Source: Oscheius onirici (Eukaryota; Nematoda; Chromadorea; Rhabditida; Rhabditidae). From it: a DNA stretch of 64,000 bases. This document shows, in pieces, positions 40,797-53,400 of the stretch. Under the pieces are notes generated by a model. The model ran no database searches and was not told the origin of the DNA. It saw nothing but the letters and a program-made list of their open reading frames with translations. Where the stretch lies: NCBI GenBank assembly GCA_932521025.1, contig OW051471.1, positions 8,184,001 to 8,248,000 of the forward strand. The letters run 5' to 3'. Position 1 is the stretch's first letter. Every line of letters starts with the position of its first letter. Both the position numbers and the translations under genes were made by a program.

Positions 40797-42418
40797 ATGG
40801 ACGAGTGTATTCTCCCGGAATCCTCCTCCGCATATGTTATCAAACGACCAACATATATCATAGCGCAAGGAATACAAATAACAATCAGTCTTGCTACAAT
40901 AGTACTCGTTCTCTGTTGGAGACCTTTCATCACAAAACAATTTCTCAACAAGAATTCCATTGTAAGTTCTTCTTGTTCTCTACTCCATGAACTGAATTTA
41001 GACGCTCATGAACTATATTCTGTTATCAATTTTACTTCACGCAGTCATTTTCGCAGGAACTCAGGTAAACGCCTCATACATTAGTATCCAGAGACCAAAA
41101 GTCAATAATTAGGGGTGACGAAAAATTGAAATCATAGTACATAATTGGGGGATTTTATTGCCGTGATTAGGAAGTAGTTTCAGTTGGCAACAACCAGATG
41201 ACACTGTAAAATACTGATTATTTAGTTGTGCTGAAGCAAGAGAGTAAAAGACAAACCGACAAATTTTTTTAGAGGAAACAGTATTTTCCAGATCCACCAC
41301 ATCGTGTACGACTTTATATTTGCTCAAACCCAATGCGACTACTTGTTCACAAACTTCACTTGTATGTTCGTCAAAATATTCACTCAATGCTTCAACATCA
41401 ATCTACCTCTACTTTTCATCTGTCTATGTATTGAACGAACTGTAGCAACTGCTTCGTTACAGAATTACACTGAGAGTACAACTATTGTCTTCCGATTGCT
41501 CCCAGTTTTATCGGTACGCTTTTTGTTTCCTTCTAAAATGTTGTTTCAGTCAGGGCTATCAATAGGTGCAGCTACACTGGTTTATTATGTGGATGCTGAC
41601 GACTCATTAAATTCTTCTTCATGCTTATTTACCACGCTCGCAGCTTGGAATCGAGTGAATGCAATGTACTATTCGCTAGTGGGGATAAATGTGACCTCTG
41701 TGGTTTGGATGTTTGGGCTGTATCTGCAGAACAGGAGGCTGGAACTTGGGTGAGAAATGATTTTCAGCTACTTTGGGACCTGGGAAATTCAGTATACTTC
41801 GTCTGAGCTATGGTACAGCGAAACAGAGTTTCAACCTTAGTAGTAAAAATACCACAAGCTTCAACATTCCCAGAAATTTCACTGTTCGCGTTTGAGTGAG
41901 ATTGGCCAGATCGGACACAAATGTTTGTTCGAAAACCAGCTTTATTTAGTTGCTGTCACTGATTGTAACCAGGCCGAACACTAGAGGCAACTGAACTAAA
42001 GACCAAGCACTCTTTTATAGACTTGATATTTTGAGAATCTCCAACTCGATCACACCGTTCACTTCGAGGTATCAAATCAAGGAAAATCTGCATATTACGA
42101 AGACTATTCTACTTTGCGGGTCCATTCAATTGATCATTACATTGTGTCACGAATCAGCCAACTTGATCCGAAGATCTCTTTCTGGTATCATTGACACTTA
42201 TTTGTATAGAGAACTGGCCGTTTTCTCTTATGTAAGCATATATTTTTAGGCAAAAAGAATATTTTTAGCTTATAACATACGCTAACTTGGCTTTCATCAT
42301 AGCACTCTATTACCTTCTTCAGCGTCAATTGAAAGCCAAAAGAAACATCATCAGTCGTGATATCAACACCCGGAAGGAAAACAGTGCCAGTGGCTATTTC
42401 ACCCGTTACGCTTGGTGA
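40797..42418 (+). CDS. Sra-superfamily chemoreceptor 3
   Basis: The only plus-strand member. Starts MDECILPESSSAYVIKRPTY, then TM1 IIAQGIQITISLATIVLVL. Family blocks follow: LMNYILLSILLHAVIFAGTQ, IHHIVYDFIFAQTQCDYLFT, CMFVKIFTQCFNINLPLLFI and CIERTVATASLQNY. Then WNRVNAMYYSLVGINVTSVV, SRYQIKENLHITKTILLCG, LITYANLAFIIALYYLLQR and the end SGYFTRYAW stop at 42418. It pairs with receptor 4 (minus, 43191-44450) as a closer subfamily: both have the YQxKENLHIT block and NxxxxGYFxxYAW end. Introns at about 40962-41000, 41060-41290, 41515-41550 and 41750-42020. Its 3' end converges on the small secreted peptide gene 48 bases away. Confidence 0.87.
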
Positions 42419-42466
42419 CCTCGTTTGAATAAAAAACTCAATGTAAATCTTTACTTCTCAGTCTCT

Positions 42467-42773
42467 CTAGTTACGAGGGCGAAGAGGGGCAGGAGGAGCT
42501 GGTTGGGGAATGGTAGATGGCCCGATGGGGACGACCGTCTCGGGAAGAGGGGAACTGGGACGGGGAGAGCTGGGAACAGAGCTGCTGCGAGGTGGACGAC
42601 TGGGATGGGTACGACCTTTCTCTTCGCTAGAGTCACTGGAAGACTTGGAGCTGCTATGGCTCTGAAATGGTTCTATTGATGAGTTTCAAGAACCAACTTA
42701 CTCCCTTTCCCTTTTTGGGATGAGCAATGGCAACGGCGATGAGGGCGAAGGCGAGAACGAGAGCGAGCTTCAT
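42467..42773 (-). CDS. Small secreted Ser/Pro-rich peptide
   Basis: Two exons. The first encodes MKLALVLAFALIAVAIAHPK, a textbook signal peptide with likely cleavage at AIA/HP, then KGKG. A GT-AG intron (about 42662-42701, gtaagtt...tttcag) leads to SHSSSKSSSDSSEEKGRTHP, SRPPRSSSVPSSPRPSSPLP and PAPPAPLRPRN stop. The mature product would be about 70 residues, rich in Ser, Pro and Arg with no cysteine. An antimicrobial, cuticle-associated or glycoprotein role would each fit, but there is no sequence evidence to choose. It lies between receptors 3 and 4 and convergent with receptor 3. Confidence 0.7.
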
Positions 42774-43190
42774 GTTTTCGAATAATTCGAACTATCGACA
42801 GTTTGCTTTTATTCTGCCCTTTCCAGCTTGCCTAGCTGCCATCAAAGCGGGGGATTCCTTGACTAATGTTTGTGCAGTAACAGATCATGGGACTGTCTGA
42901 TGTTCAACGGTCAAAATAGGGGGCATGTGTGGGCGGAGGCGAAGCGTATAATTTAACTATTAATCAATTTGGATGTTGAATCTGTTTTGGAATTAAAAGT
43001 CACGAAGTTCTCTGCCGACGATGTACTCTCCTTGTTAACGTGCGGTTCGAGCCAACAATATTTATCTTAAATCATTCAAGTTTCGTCGTTTTTTTGCTCT
43101 TCCGTTTGAACAGAAGGCCGGAACTACACTGTTCCTTGCCTACGAGCAGCATGTCAAACATGTTCAAAGTTCAAAAACAGATTTATACTG
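42774..43190. other. Intergenic upstream of the secreted peptide
   Basis: Contains the upstream region of the small secreted peptide and the 3' flank of receptor 4. No gene seen. Confidence 0.4.
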
Positions 43191-44450
43191 TCACCAGGCA
43201 TAATTGTTAAAATATCCTCCTAAACTATTGTCCTTCCTTCTGTTGATATCCACCATAATCATATTCCGCTTGCTCTTCAGCTGTTTATTTAGCAGAAATA
43301 ACAACTCCAGCACAAAAAGTAGGTTCGCGTACGTTATCAACTGAAAACTTGACAAATTCAGCATAAAGTTCTCTCGTACATAATTGTAAACAGACATCTC
43401 CCGATAGAAGTTCTTCTCCATAAGGGCTGCATACGCTCTTCGTACGGAATTCGTGATCTCATGCAGAAGTGTGACAACAAGTTGAACTGATCCACACATC
43501 AGAACAATTTTCGTGATGTGCAGATTCTCCTTGACTTGATACCGGGTGTTCAGCGTAGTCAAAGAGTCAGCAACACTGAAATGGCTAAATTTTTATTGTT
43601 TCTGAATATTGTTCTGCACTAAATTAGCTTGCTCAAAAATTGTATTACTCGCCTTTTTTCCAGCTTCCGATTTTTCACGTACAATAGAAACATCCATGTC
43701 ATTGCTACAGTGTTGATGACAATCAAAAAGTAATACATGTTGTTGACTCTCTGCCAGGAGATGGCAGTGTTAAAGAGACACGACTCTGTGTGATTGAGAT
43801 CATACGCATCCACATAGAAGACAATCGCGGATAAACTGATGGATATGGAGATTGTTAGTAGAGGTAGAATGCGGAAGATGAAGGCCGAGTTTTCGTTATA
43901 GTTTTGCAAAGAAAATGTTGCCACTGTTCGTTCCAAACAGAGACTGATAAAGAGAAGAGCCAGATTTATGGTAAAACAGTGAGTGAAGGTCTTGACGAAA
44001 AGACAGCCATAGTTTGAGAGAATGTAGTCACAGATATTTTTGACGAAGATGAAGTCGTAGAGCATATGGTGGAGCTGAAATTTTTTTTGTTACAAAAATC
44101 TTGGCAATCACAAAATATGGCCCTCTCAATCACAGCGCAAAGTGGAGACTACAAAGGTTTTAGATTTTGTGCAAGACTCACCTGTGTTCCGGTGTAGATA
44201 GACGCATGAAATACGATCGACAAAAGAATATTCCCAACCAAGATCTAAACAACTTTAATTTGCCCAAGAAATTAAAGCGAACCTTGGCATTCTTGTTCAT
44301 CAGCTGCTTCAAAATAAAGCTCCTTCCTAGGTAAACGACAACATTTGTTGTCAAACAAATACTTATTTGGACACATTGAGCGAGGATATAAGTTGGACTG
44401 TAGACTAGACTTTCAGCTCTAGAACATGACGAGTCCGATGTGAAGTTCAT
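43191..44450 (-). CDS. Sra-superfamily chemoreceptor 4
   Basis: Starts MNFTSDSSCSRAESLVYSPT, TM1 YILAQCVQISICLTTNVVVY. Then ILVGNILLSIVFHASIYTGT, LHHMLYDFIFVKNICDYILS, CLFVKTFTHCFTINLALLFI and SLCLERTVATFSLQNYNENS. The helix ILPLLTISISISLSAIVFYV is followed by WQRVNNMYYFLIVINTVAMT, RYQVKENLHITKIVLMCGS, LITYANLLFVLELLFLLNK and the end GGYFNNYAW stop. All seven helices and the family ERTVAT are intact. It is most like receptor 3, in opposite orientation, which implies duplication with inversion. Confidence 0.88.
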
Positions 44451-45335
44451 AGAATCTGGAAATAGATTCCCTTGGAAACGAAGAGAGCTAGTGAAGTGGA
44501 AAAGAACTTTCGATTGGGGAAGTAAAATGACGTTACACAGCCCACAAAGAGTTTTTATTGGACAGAATTGGGAAGCATTCCGACAAAGAAGGTTTCAATT
44601 TGCGTTATGCTGGATCGAGTGGGAAAACGTTCCCACCAATGATACACGGTGAGAGAAATGACCTCTAATCGGAATGAATGAGACGAAACTCGAAGAAAAA
44701 ATGGTGGGATGATTATGTAATTGAAGCGATTATACGTTATTCATGCAAGGGCAGACGGCTTGAAAACAATTGAAAGTACTTTGAACACAGAAGATTTTCT
44801 ACTCCTGTGGACGTCTGTTCTTACCGGTAATAAGGAAGCATGGTGTATGAGAGGGAAACATTTAAACACATTTGACAACAGCGTGACGGATACCTCGAAT
44901 AATGGCTAAATAAGCGCAGATACGGATAAATATTTTTATCGGAAGTTTTCGTCTGGTCATCTGATAGGGCTGTTATCATAGAATGAAGAAGTCTGGTAAA
45001 ATACTATTGATGTACGAATTGTGTATTTTGCTGCAGACTTTTTTTGCAAAAGGAATTATTTCAGCAACATGTTGAGTTATTTGAAAGGGTGTCAAATAGT
45101 GAAAGTTGTTTATTGTAAGCTATTATTATTTCACTTCATTTTTCACATGAATCCAAAAGTTTTTTTCTCAGATTAGCAGAGCTTAGAAGGTTCTGTCGTA
45201 AAAGTCAGTATTGGATAGTTGAATACAATCATTTTTATGTAGTTTTACACTATCCAGAATCTGATCAAGTGAGTCCAGCAGTTGATGTCGTTTGAGTTAT
45301 GCCGGGCGAAACCTGCACAATCCGTCCTTACACTT
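44451..45335. other. Intergenic, no gene recognised
   Basis: No supported gene; the upstream region of receptor 4 and the 3' flank of the Str-like receptor. Confidence 0.4.
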
Positions 45336-46601
45336 CTAAAACGAAAGGGTTACCTTGTTGAAGAAACGAAAAACAGCCTGTTTATATTCCGAGATCAAAA
45401 TGATCATAACGATAGGGTCGAGAGCTTGAGCTATTGGGAGCAGCATGCCCAAGTAGAGGACATAGTCGCTTATGGAGAAGTCGAAAATGACAGCCAAGTC
45501 CACGAGAACCGGTGGCAGAGCGTGGCAAATCATTGGTAGAATAGTCTGAGTTTTGATAAGAACATTCAAAGAAAAAAGCACCTGAACTGTTAGTAAGAGG
45601 TAGATTCGATAGTGAATGTTGACGTGGAAATCGACAACACTACAAAATTGGCGGAGATCACGACGGATACTGTAACTACAGTAGGAGATCACAGTGATAT
45701 AAATAGCGAAAAAGACGATATAGCCGCCCATTGCAAACACCATCTCGTGGTCGATCTTCTTGGCATCCTGCTTAAAAAATGAGTTATACTCATATGACAG
45801 TTGTCGAGACTAGCGTAACATGTCAAGTTTTGTCATGTTAATCTTTTATCGAACGAGATAGTGTTCTGAGGGGATCGCGCCTGTGAGAATTTAGGTAGAA
45901 GGTAAAACAGCCAAGAAACGATCAGCACCATAATACGGAGGCTGCGTAAGCTGCCGTAGGCTGCTGGTGGAGTAATGAAACTCACGAAAAGGATGCCTCC
46001 CATATATCCGACTTCGTTCGCCGGTTTTCTGGTCATATTCCAAAAGTGATCGCCCAGCATTTCATCTCTTTCGGGAGTTGGAAGAATCCGCCAACAGAAG
46101 AACGTTAGAAGGAGCTCTACGGCTGCCGAAACCAGTAGTCCTATCAGAAAGTTTCTCGGTCTGAGGAGCCATGGCTTCTTGCTAAACAGTTAAAACATAT
46201 AAATTTGATGGATAGCAAACTTTTTGATGACTGCCAATCTGTAAAGGAAGCACCAAACTATGACTATGCAGCAGAGAGTGTAGGCCGAGACGGAGAACAA
46301 AACTATGTAGGCTTGAATGTCTCGATGAAAAAGGTTCAGAGTGGCGTAGAAAGTTTTTCCTTTAGGTGGAGAACCCCAAACCTGGAGATTAGAAAAAGGT
46401 TTATTGTTAGTTTAAACACACCGGGACAGTTAGTGCCAAACAGCCGGAGAACAGAGCAGAACTGGCCGAATAGACAAGTAGGAAATATTTGTAACGACCA
46501 ATTCGCTCTGTGGAATGTCTAAGAATGATAGGGATGACCAATAGATTGAAAATACAGCCGAGAGAGCTCGTGAAAAAGATTATCCATTGCTCTATCTTCA
46601 T
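45336..46601 (-). CDS. Str/Srh-type seven-TM chemoreceptor
   Basis: Exons encode MKIEQWIIFFTSSLGCIFNL and LLVIPIILRHSTERIGRYKY (TM1 and first loop), FLLVYSASSALFSGCLALTV, GKTFYATLNLFRDIQAYIVL, LRPRNFLIGLLVSAAVELLL, EMVFAMGGYIVFFAIYITVI, LLTVQVLFSLNVLIKTQTIL and the last helix YLGMLLPIAQALDPIVMIIL with ISEYKQAVFRFF. The ending, with PxxDP in TM7 then an xxYRxxV-like stretch, is typical of the Str superfamily (str, srh, sri, srd, srj) rather than Sra. Start taken at 46601 just after an acceptor; an extra upstream exon or the ATG at 46661 is possible. Introns are short, with one near 45770-45840. Confidence 0.8.
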
Positions 46602-48078
46602 CCTGGAAGAAATAGAGTGTGTGAGGGTAAGAAAGGTCATTAGTGATGACATTTGGAGCAAGATTATACTGATGAACGCATACGAAATGTGACGGGATTT
46701 ATTTCGTCACAATCGGTTAAAGAGCTGTAGCAAAGACAAACAAGTATGAAATTAATTACGCCTTGCCCTTGATTGTTTGAACATAGGCTGACGGGATTAG
46801 CATTTTGAGGAAATGAGACTAGAGTTGCGTACATTCGAGAACGAAAAACAAGGGTAAGGACAAAGAGTGCAAAATGTGAGAAATCCTCAAGAAACATATC
46901 TAGTATCCCACATGTATAAGAACACGACTAGAACTTGAATGTTTCGATGAATTCGTCGTGTACGAGTAACTGAGAAGTTCTAGGGTTAATACTACACTCC
47001 GTAAACCTAAATGACACAAAGAAACGTGTAATAAATTGAACCCGGGAAGTTGACGAAAAGAGCAACGTCTATGACGATATGGTCTGTTCAAGAAGTAAGA
47101 TTATAGCTCTTCCCTTCGAGACCCAGTTAGTACGCAAAAGTTTGATACTCAGCAAACAAATTTGAAAGATACGAATCGCAAGGTGGAATTTGTTAGCTGA
47201 GTATCCAAATTTTTTGTGCTAAATTTTTTGTGGGTCTCGAAGGGAAGAGCTAAAATCTTACGGTGATCCCTCTTCTTTTCGAACAGACCATAGTCAGCTT
47301 TTCGCATTATTCTGAACCTTCAGACAATCATTTGGCTGGATCTCTAAAAGTTTTCGTTAGGCTTCTAAATTGAGCCACTTTGTTTATACGTCAAAGAAAC
47401 AGAAAGAACGAAGCCGATTCCCACGAGTTACTAGCCAAAACAGAACTAGATTGAAAATTGTCTACATTTCTCATCTAGACAATGCCAAGATGGGAGGAAA
47501 TGTTAAAGAGATTTTCTATCTCTGATCAAAACATGTAATATAGGATAAAATTTCGGCTTTTGTTCTGAACTGATCCGAACTGCGTGCGAATGACAGAGTT
47601 GACAGATATGAAGAGTTGTTCTGTTTACGGACTGCAGATGATCTCGTTGGGCAATTACTTTGTTATGGTTGACAAGTATTGGAAAAATCAGTATCAAAGA
47701 AATAAACAAATACCGAACTGAAACCTGTGCATTACTCGCAGGAGCTTCTCATTAGTTAGTCGTGTCAAATTTCTTCCAACGCTTTATTTTCACGCCTTAC
47801 AACTTGTCTAAAACTTCTTGAATCACGTCTTTTCATCGGAAAAGTCAATCTTTCTATATAGGATCCCCTCGCCAGTGCAGTCAGCTTTCGAGCTCCCTCC
47901 GGCTCAGAAAACAGGAGTAGTTAGGCAAAGGCTTACAAACAATTTACAAATTTACGAAAAAAGTCACAGATGACTCAGGATACCTGACTTGCCGTATTAA
48001 CTGAACTTTCCTTTTAAATGGAAAACTTTAAAAGCCGAACTGTTTATTACACCCGTCCAAATAACTTGCATACATTTA
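46602..48078. other. Intergenic with one MITE
   Basis: Between the Str-like gene and the peptide-receptor-like gene I see only the MITE at 47080-47290 and unremarkable AT-rich sequence. Confidence 0.4.
47080..47290. mobile_element. TA-flanked MITE, 211 bp (TGGTCTGTTC ends)
   Basis: The ends TGGTCTGTTCAAGAAG and the complement of CTTTTCGAACAGACCA are inverted, and an inner block of about 19 bases, GCTCTTCCCTTCGAGACCC, is repeated exactly in reverse. TA borders both ends (47078-47079 and 47291-47292). The GTCTGTTC core is shared with the MITE at 27364-27550, although the interiors differ. The right arm carries an extra 14 or so bases (ggtgatccctcttc), so the arms are not equal. Confidence 0.82.
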
Positions 48079-50465
48079 TCACAGAAACTGGTCTCCCGGC
48101 TCGTATTTGGTCGTCGAGACCACCGCGTTGAACGTCTTTGAGTACTCGAACTTGGTACCCTAAATGTTTATTGTTATCTTTTATTTGAATTCCATACCGA
48201 AACATCAGTCTTCAGATGGGTCAGAGACTGTTTGCTCTCCCTCTTGTACCGGTGGAAAACTTGATGAATTGCATTTCGGAACTGAGGATTGAACCAGGAG
48301 TAGATGACCGGATTGGCCACGGCTGACATCATGGCCGAGACGTGACAGAAGGCAAAAATCTGAAGAAGATGTATTTCTTCCGGTCGGGAACAAACCACGG
48401 AAAACCAGGGAGTCATCTCGAAAGTAGACATGTCTCTGTACAAGTTGATGGCATTGAGCGGAATCCACGAGACGATAAATCCCAAAACCATTGCAATCAT
48501 CATTCTTAACACGATTTTTAGTTCCAAATGTTTTTTAAAACAAACCTATTGGCTCTATTCTTCCTGCTGACCAGTTTTTGCTCACTCTCGGCAAGAAGAG
48601 CTTGACAGCGTCTTCTCTTGACTTGTCTGTTCATGACTCGAGAGATGAGAGTGTAGCAGACTGTGGAAATCACGGCCGGGATCCCAAACTGCAGCAGAAG
48701 AACGGTGATTCCGTAGATTCGACGCTGATCAGATCGGCCAAGATCCTCATTGAAGTCAGGCCTGAAATTCGCTAATTTATTGTTGCAAGTCTTTTTTATA
48801 CTTACTTTGTAACAAAATACAGTAATTTTATATTATTCTTGTTTCAAAACTTTTTTAAAAACTAATTGCTCGTGAACATATAAAAGTTTGAAGTAAAGAG
48901 TAACTTTGTTCTACCAAAATTTCGTTAGTTATGAGGTTAGTTCTTTTGATTTTGCACTAGTGTTTTTACCGAATCCATCAAAACTACCAGTAGGTTTACA
49001 AGGGACGATGAGTATGTTGTGCTTGTCAATGTTCTGCATTAGCTAAGACTACAGTGAAAGTACTGTCTACCCAACAATGTCTGTATGCCTTCCAAGCCTT
49101 TCCACCCAACAATTTCAGCCCAAAATAGGTGTACTTGTCCGTCAGGAAGCCCACCGGCTTATACTTTGTGCGTAGATATTTATCATCTTCCTTTTTGTAT
49201 ATCACATATTGCGTAGATCCAAAGATCCGGCTTACCAGGATTCCTCGCAGAAAACTCCGCAGATGTCCGTATACTTGACTTCTTTCGAGTAGAGACCAGT
49301 TGGTAGAGCCATCGCATATCCCAAAGCCCAAATTCCGATCACAATCAGAATTGCTCGATTGTAGGAAATCATCTGAAATGCCGTATTATTACTTTCCATC
49401 CTCGAAAGTTACGTCTTTACTCGGTTTGGCTATTAGCAGACAGCGATCAATGGCGATCATCGTTAGAGTGAAGCTGCTGACGAATATGCTTCCTCCCTGA
49501 AAAAAGTCCATTACGGGTGCTTTTCGGATGGGCCGATGGACATTTCCTGATCGGATATGTGTGGTCTGGACTATGATGCTGAACGACCAGACTCTTGTGA
49601 CACTGATGAGACAGAACACGTCTGAGATGTCGGATGGAAAGGAATATATGTTCCAACTAGAAGTCAAAGAACTTGCAAACGAAAGAGGAACGGTTTTTCA
49701 AGTAACAGCAGGTCTCAAATTACTCACTTAACTGCTGTGTTACTGGCGAGAAAATAAACAACCACCTTGTTCATCGGACAGTTCTCTCTCACTGTTTTAC
49801 GAAATCAGGGATAACAAGTAGAGTTGCTCATCTAATGTTTTCAGGGATGCAACTTCGCCAGAAACGACAGACAAGATTGACAAGAAACTTTACAAAGCTG
49901 ATGTGTAGCCTATGGAAAACGAAGGATGTTCGTGAGTTCTCAACCTCTTCATGTTTTTAGTTTTCTGTCGTTATTTGTGTATTTCCTTTTACTAGCTGCT
50001 ACACCTCTGATTGCAAACAAGACGGGTTTGTACACACCTAGCTTTGGACAAAAATATCGGAGAACAGTACAATGGAATTACCTGGAAGATTCCGATGAGT
50101 TTACAGAACATGGCGGGGAAAATCCAGTTCCTTGTGAAAATTGTGATGGCTGTAACAGGAAGACTGGTCATGCTCATGAGAAGATCCGAGACGGCCAGAC
50201 AACCAATGAAAATACTTCGGACATTTAGGGAGACCTAAAATTTGAATTGGACAAGGATTACTGTAGGTTCAACCTGATTGAATGCGACGACGTACAGAAC
50301 CAATGAATTTCCAACGAAAGCTGCTACCCAAACCAGAGTATAGAGAGCGATGAAAATAACCTAAAAGTTATGTTATTTTGGAAGGAAAAGAATTGATACT
50401 TGTATAGCCGGCAGATCCACTCTTTCGTGAGTGTATTCCTGTATAGTTGTGCAGTTGTCGATCAT
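48079..50465 (-). CDS. Rhodopsin-class neuropeptide-receptor-like GPCR
   Basis: A class A GPCR. The N-terminal exon MIDNCTTIQEYTHERVDLPA is followed by TM1 LVWVAAFVGNSLVLYVVAFN and TM2 SIFIGCLAVSDLLMSMTSLP. The extracellular cysteine lies in NWIFPAMFC, with TM3 GSIFVSSFTLTMIAIDRCLL (DRC in the DRY position), TM4 AILIVIGIWALGYAMALPTG, a second-loop cysteine block YTDICGVFC, TM5 VLLLQFGIPAVISTVCYTLI, TM6 MIAMVLGFIVSWIPLNAINL and TM7 AVANPVIYSWFNPQFRNAIH. It ends GDQFL stop at 48079. DRC, FxxSWxPxN and NPxIY mark an NPY/tachykinin-like neuropeptide receptor; ligand unknown. One intron (about 48790-49220) is longer than most. Confidence 0.88.
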
Positions 50466-53400
50466 CACTGGGATCTGGAAAAGATTCAGTGTAATTAAAG
50501 ATCAGACGATGAGCAAAAGGACAAGAGATGAGAAATGCGCGAGCCCCACCTCCTCACGAATGGGCTGTTCCTTTCCGCAGAACAATTGAATAGGATAAAT
50601 TGTGTTTTATAAAAGAGACGTCTGGTCTTTATGTAGTGGGGATCGAATTTCACAAGAAGACCGTTCGAATCAAGTTCTCGAAATTTCTTTAAAAAAAGGC
50701 ATAATAGTCTGAAGAATGTGGCCAAAGGAAAGGAATGGTTAGCAGCTGTAAAAGTGCCCAGATATCGGTGGTCTGTGTTCGTGATCAGTTTCTCTGCACC
50801 CCCTCAAGATTAGTTTCCCCTGGTCAGATCTTTGGACCACTGCCACCTGCTATTTTCAGAAAGCCTCGAGAATATGTAAGATTCGAGAAATGTGAGAAAT
50901 GATGTCGGACTAGCCTAATTCTTCGAGTTGCCTGTTCAGAAAACGTGCTTTTCTGGATTACTATGGGAAAAAGAGGATTCTGACTCTGGGCAGCATGAAA
51001 GAGGCTTATACAAAACTATTCGAACAAACATGTGAAGCTTCTTTGAACTACCAAAAATTATAAATACACGTTTCTAATTTCACGCAAAAAATGACGATCA
51101 TTCAAAGGGAGAGATGAAGCAGGTGTCTGACGCGAGGGAGAAACTAGGAACGACCGTCGTACAGCTGGAGGGAAATGCTCGTGACTCTAATGGAATCATG
51201 GTAGACGATTGGAGTAACAAACATCTTTCATAGTTATCAGTTAATTCAATCCGGTGTTGAAATAGTTAAAAGAGAAAAGGAAAATATAGAGAAGAGGCTC
51301 TGCGTGGGACATTTCCGGAACCATCAGGACTTTTGGACAACACTCTTAACATATTTCCGGCAGTGAATTTACTTACAAGAAGCTTGCGAGAAATGTGCTT
51401 TGTTTAATACAGAATCTGGTTTCTGGAAAATCACTTGGGAATCTTCCCGGACGCTTGAAATTCTCTGGGATTTCCTCAGTTTAAGAGTCCAGGCGATCAA
51501 AACAAGTTTTTGGTGATCATTTCAAGGTAAATTAGCGAAATGTAAACTTGCGAAAAATAGTAAGACTGCAGTCGAAAATTGAACTGAACGACTATTTGAA
51601 CCAATATGAGAGGATGAGGAAGAACTTGACGACAGATGTGCTAAGATAAACACTTAATAGAAAGGAGGCTTTTGAAGTAGAATTGAACCGAAAACACTTA
51701 GAATCCTGTCAGTTTTCCGGAGCCAGTTATCTATGACCTAATTTCACCGTGTCAAATAAAGGTGTTCAAACGGATGCAAACATTCTGCCCAAAAATAGAC
51801 AGACAGAATACTCTATCCTGCAACTATTCCAAGTTCCGGGTGTTGCTTCATTACATATGATAAATGACCTCGACTCGCGACTCTTCGCCAGAATAATCTT
51901 CGACCTACATGTCTCCTAGTGTTCCTTCAAAGGATCTTCAAGGTTCATCTGCTTTTTTTTCAGTAAAAAATTCTATTTTGATAAGAGTGGTCTCTGAGAC
52001 CGGGGATGCACTCTCATTAGGCTACTACGCACATATTTCTCTCTCTTTCGTCTGTTGATGAACCAAAGAAAAATACGCATGGCTGAGGACATTGTGACAC
52101 CAGAAAAGAGACTGCGTCAAAAATAGTGGGACTATTTATACATGGGAGGGAGAAATTGTTTGTTGATGACCAAATCAAGTAAAATCTGATTGCGAGCATC
52201 CACATAAAGAGCTTGTGTACCGGTATCAGCCACTTTTGAATCTGTTGTTTAAAAGAAAAACAGTATGATCAATCACATTGAATCACTCATTTGAAAGCAT
52301 TTACTCTATGAGCAAAACTCTCAAAAGGATTCTGTCCTTTTTGGAGTGACATGGCGAAAAATTGTAAATGATTGATGAACTGACAGAGGGATCTTAAATG
52401 TGACATTCGGGGATTTCCTTTTCGTTCGTGAAAAACTGACGTGTTTTTTCTTGGCTTGGGTTAGACCCCAAACTTCTTGAAAGGATAACAACGTCAACCT
52501 TAAAGTTCACTGCTCAGCTATTGTCCTGAATGGAACACCTTTGCTATCTTTAGACGGACTAGAAGACCGTTAATGGAGTTCTTCTTTGCACGCTGCACTG
52601 CACTCAAAAGGGACAACATTTTTAGATAGCCCGATAGTGGTCCCAAGATAAAAAAAAACCTTTTAGAGAGCTCATATTCTTCATTTTCTGGGGGTGATGT
52701 TGAAATTCAATCCTTTCCAGTTCCCTGTATGCTTTCCCGACCTCATTTTTAGTGTTTTTTTATAATCACGACTAAAGGTCTGAGACTAGAGGGTATAGAA
52801 GATTGGAACAAAAACTGCGTAGGAAGAAACGGGTTGATTCAAAGATTTGAAATAAGCGACCACCAATCTTAATAAGGTGGTCATCACAACATTTTAAACG
52901 AGAGTAAATATACACAGAAACAGAGAGATCATATTCATAAGGCTTTTCTTAGATGGATTTTTAAGAAAAATCGCTGTTAACCTTTGCAGAAAAAGCAGAA
53001 ACCACTGCTGGAAATTGCGGAAAATTGGCGGAGGAAAAGTGAATTATCCCACAAGTGTTATGTAATCAGTGACACTGTAACTCAACTTTGAGAGGAAGAT
53101 CTAATTAGGAAGCCTTTCCGATCGAGGTTTTCCGGATTGGTTTTTCCGGTCGAGAGGACATTTCACGACCGGGCAAAACGTACGAACTTCGTCTGCACAG
53201 CGAGAAGCCAAACGTTGGGAAAAGACAACACGCATTGCTAAAGAATCTGCCTTGAAACTGCATTGGTTTTGCAAAGAGGTCCGAGTAAAAACAACAGGCG
53301 TCAACTAAGATAAACGATGTTTTGATAGGCTGAACAGAGGGTGGCAGTTGGAAGTGGGCCAAGATAAATCTTTTGCGACAGTTGTCATCCAAATGTTTAT

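Noticed and set aside
43030-43060. ggttcgagcc resembling a tRNA B box
   Set aside because: No A box at the right distance and no foldable arms around it.
49926-50228. A 100-codon plus-strand frame
   Set aside because: Antisense to TM1-TM2 exons of the peptide-receptor-like gene.
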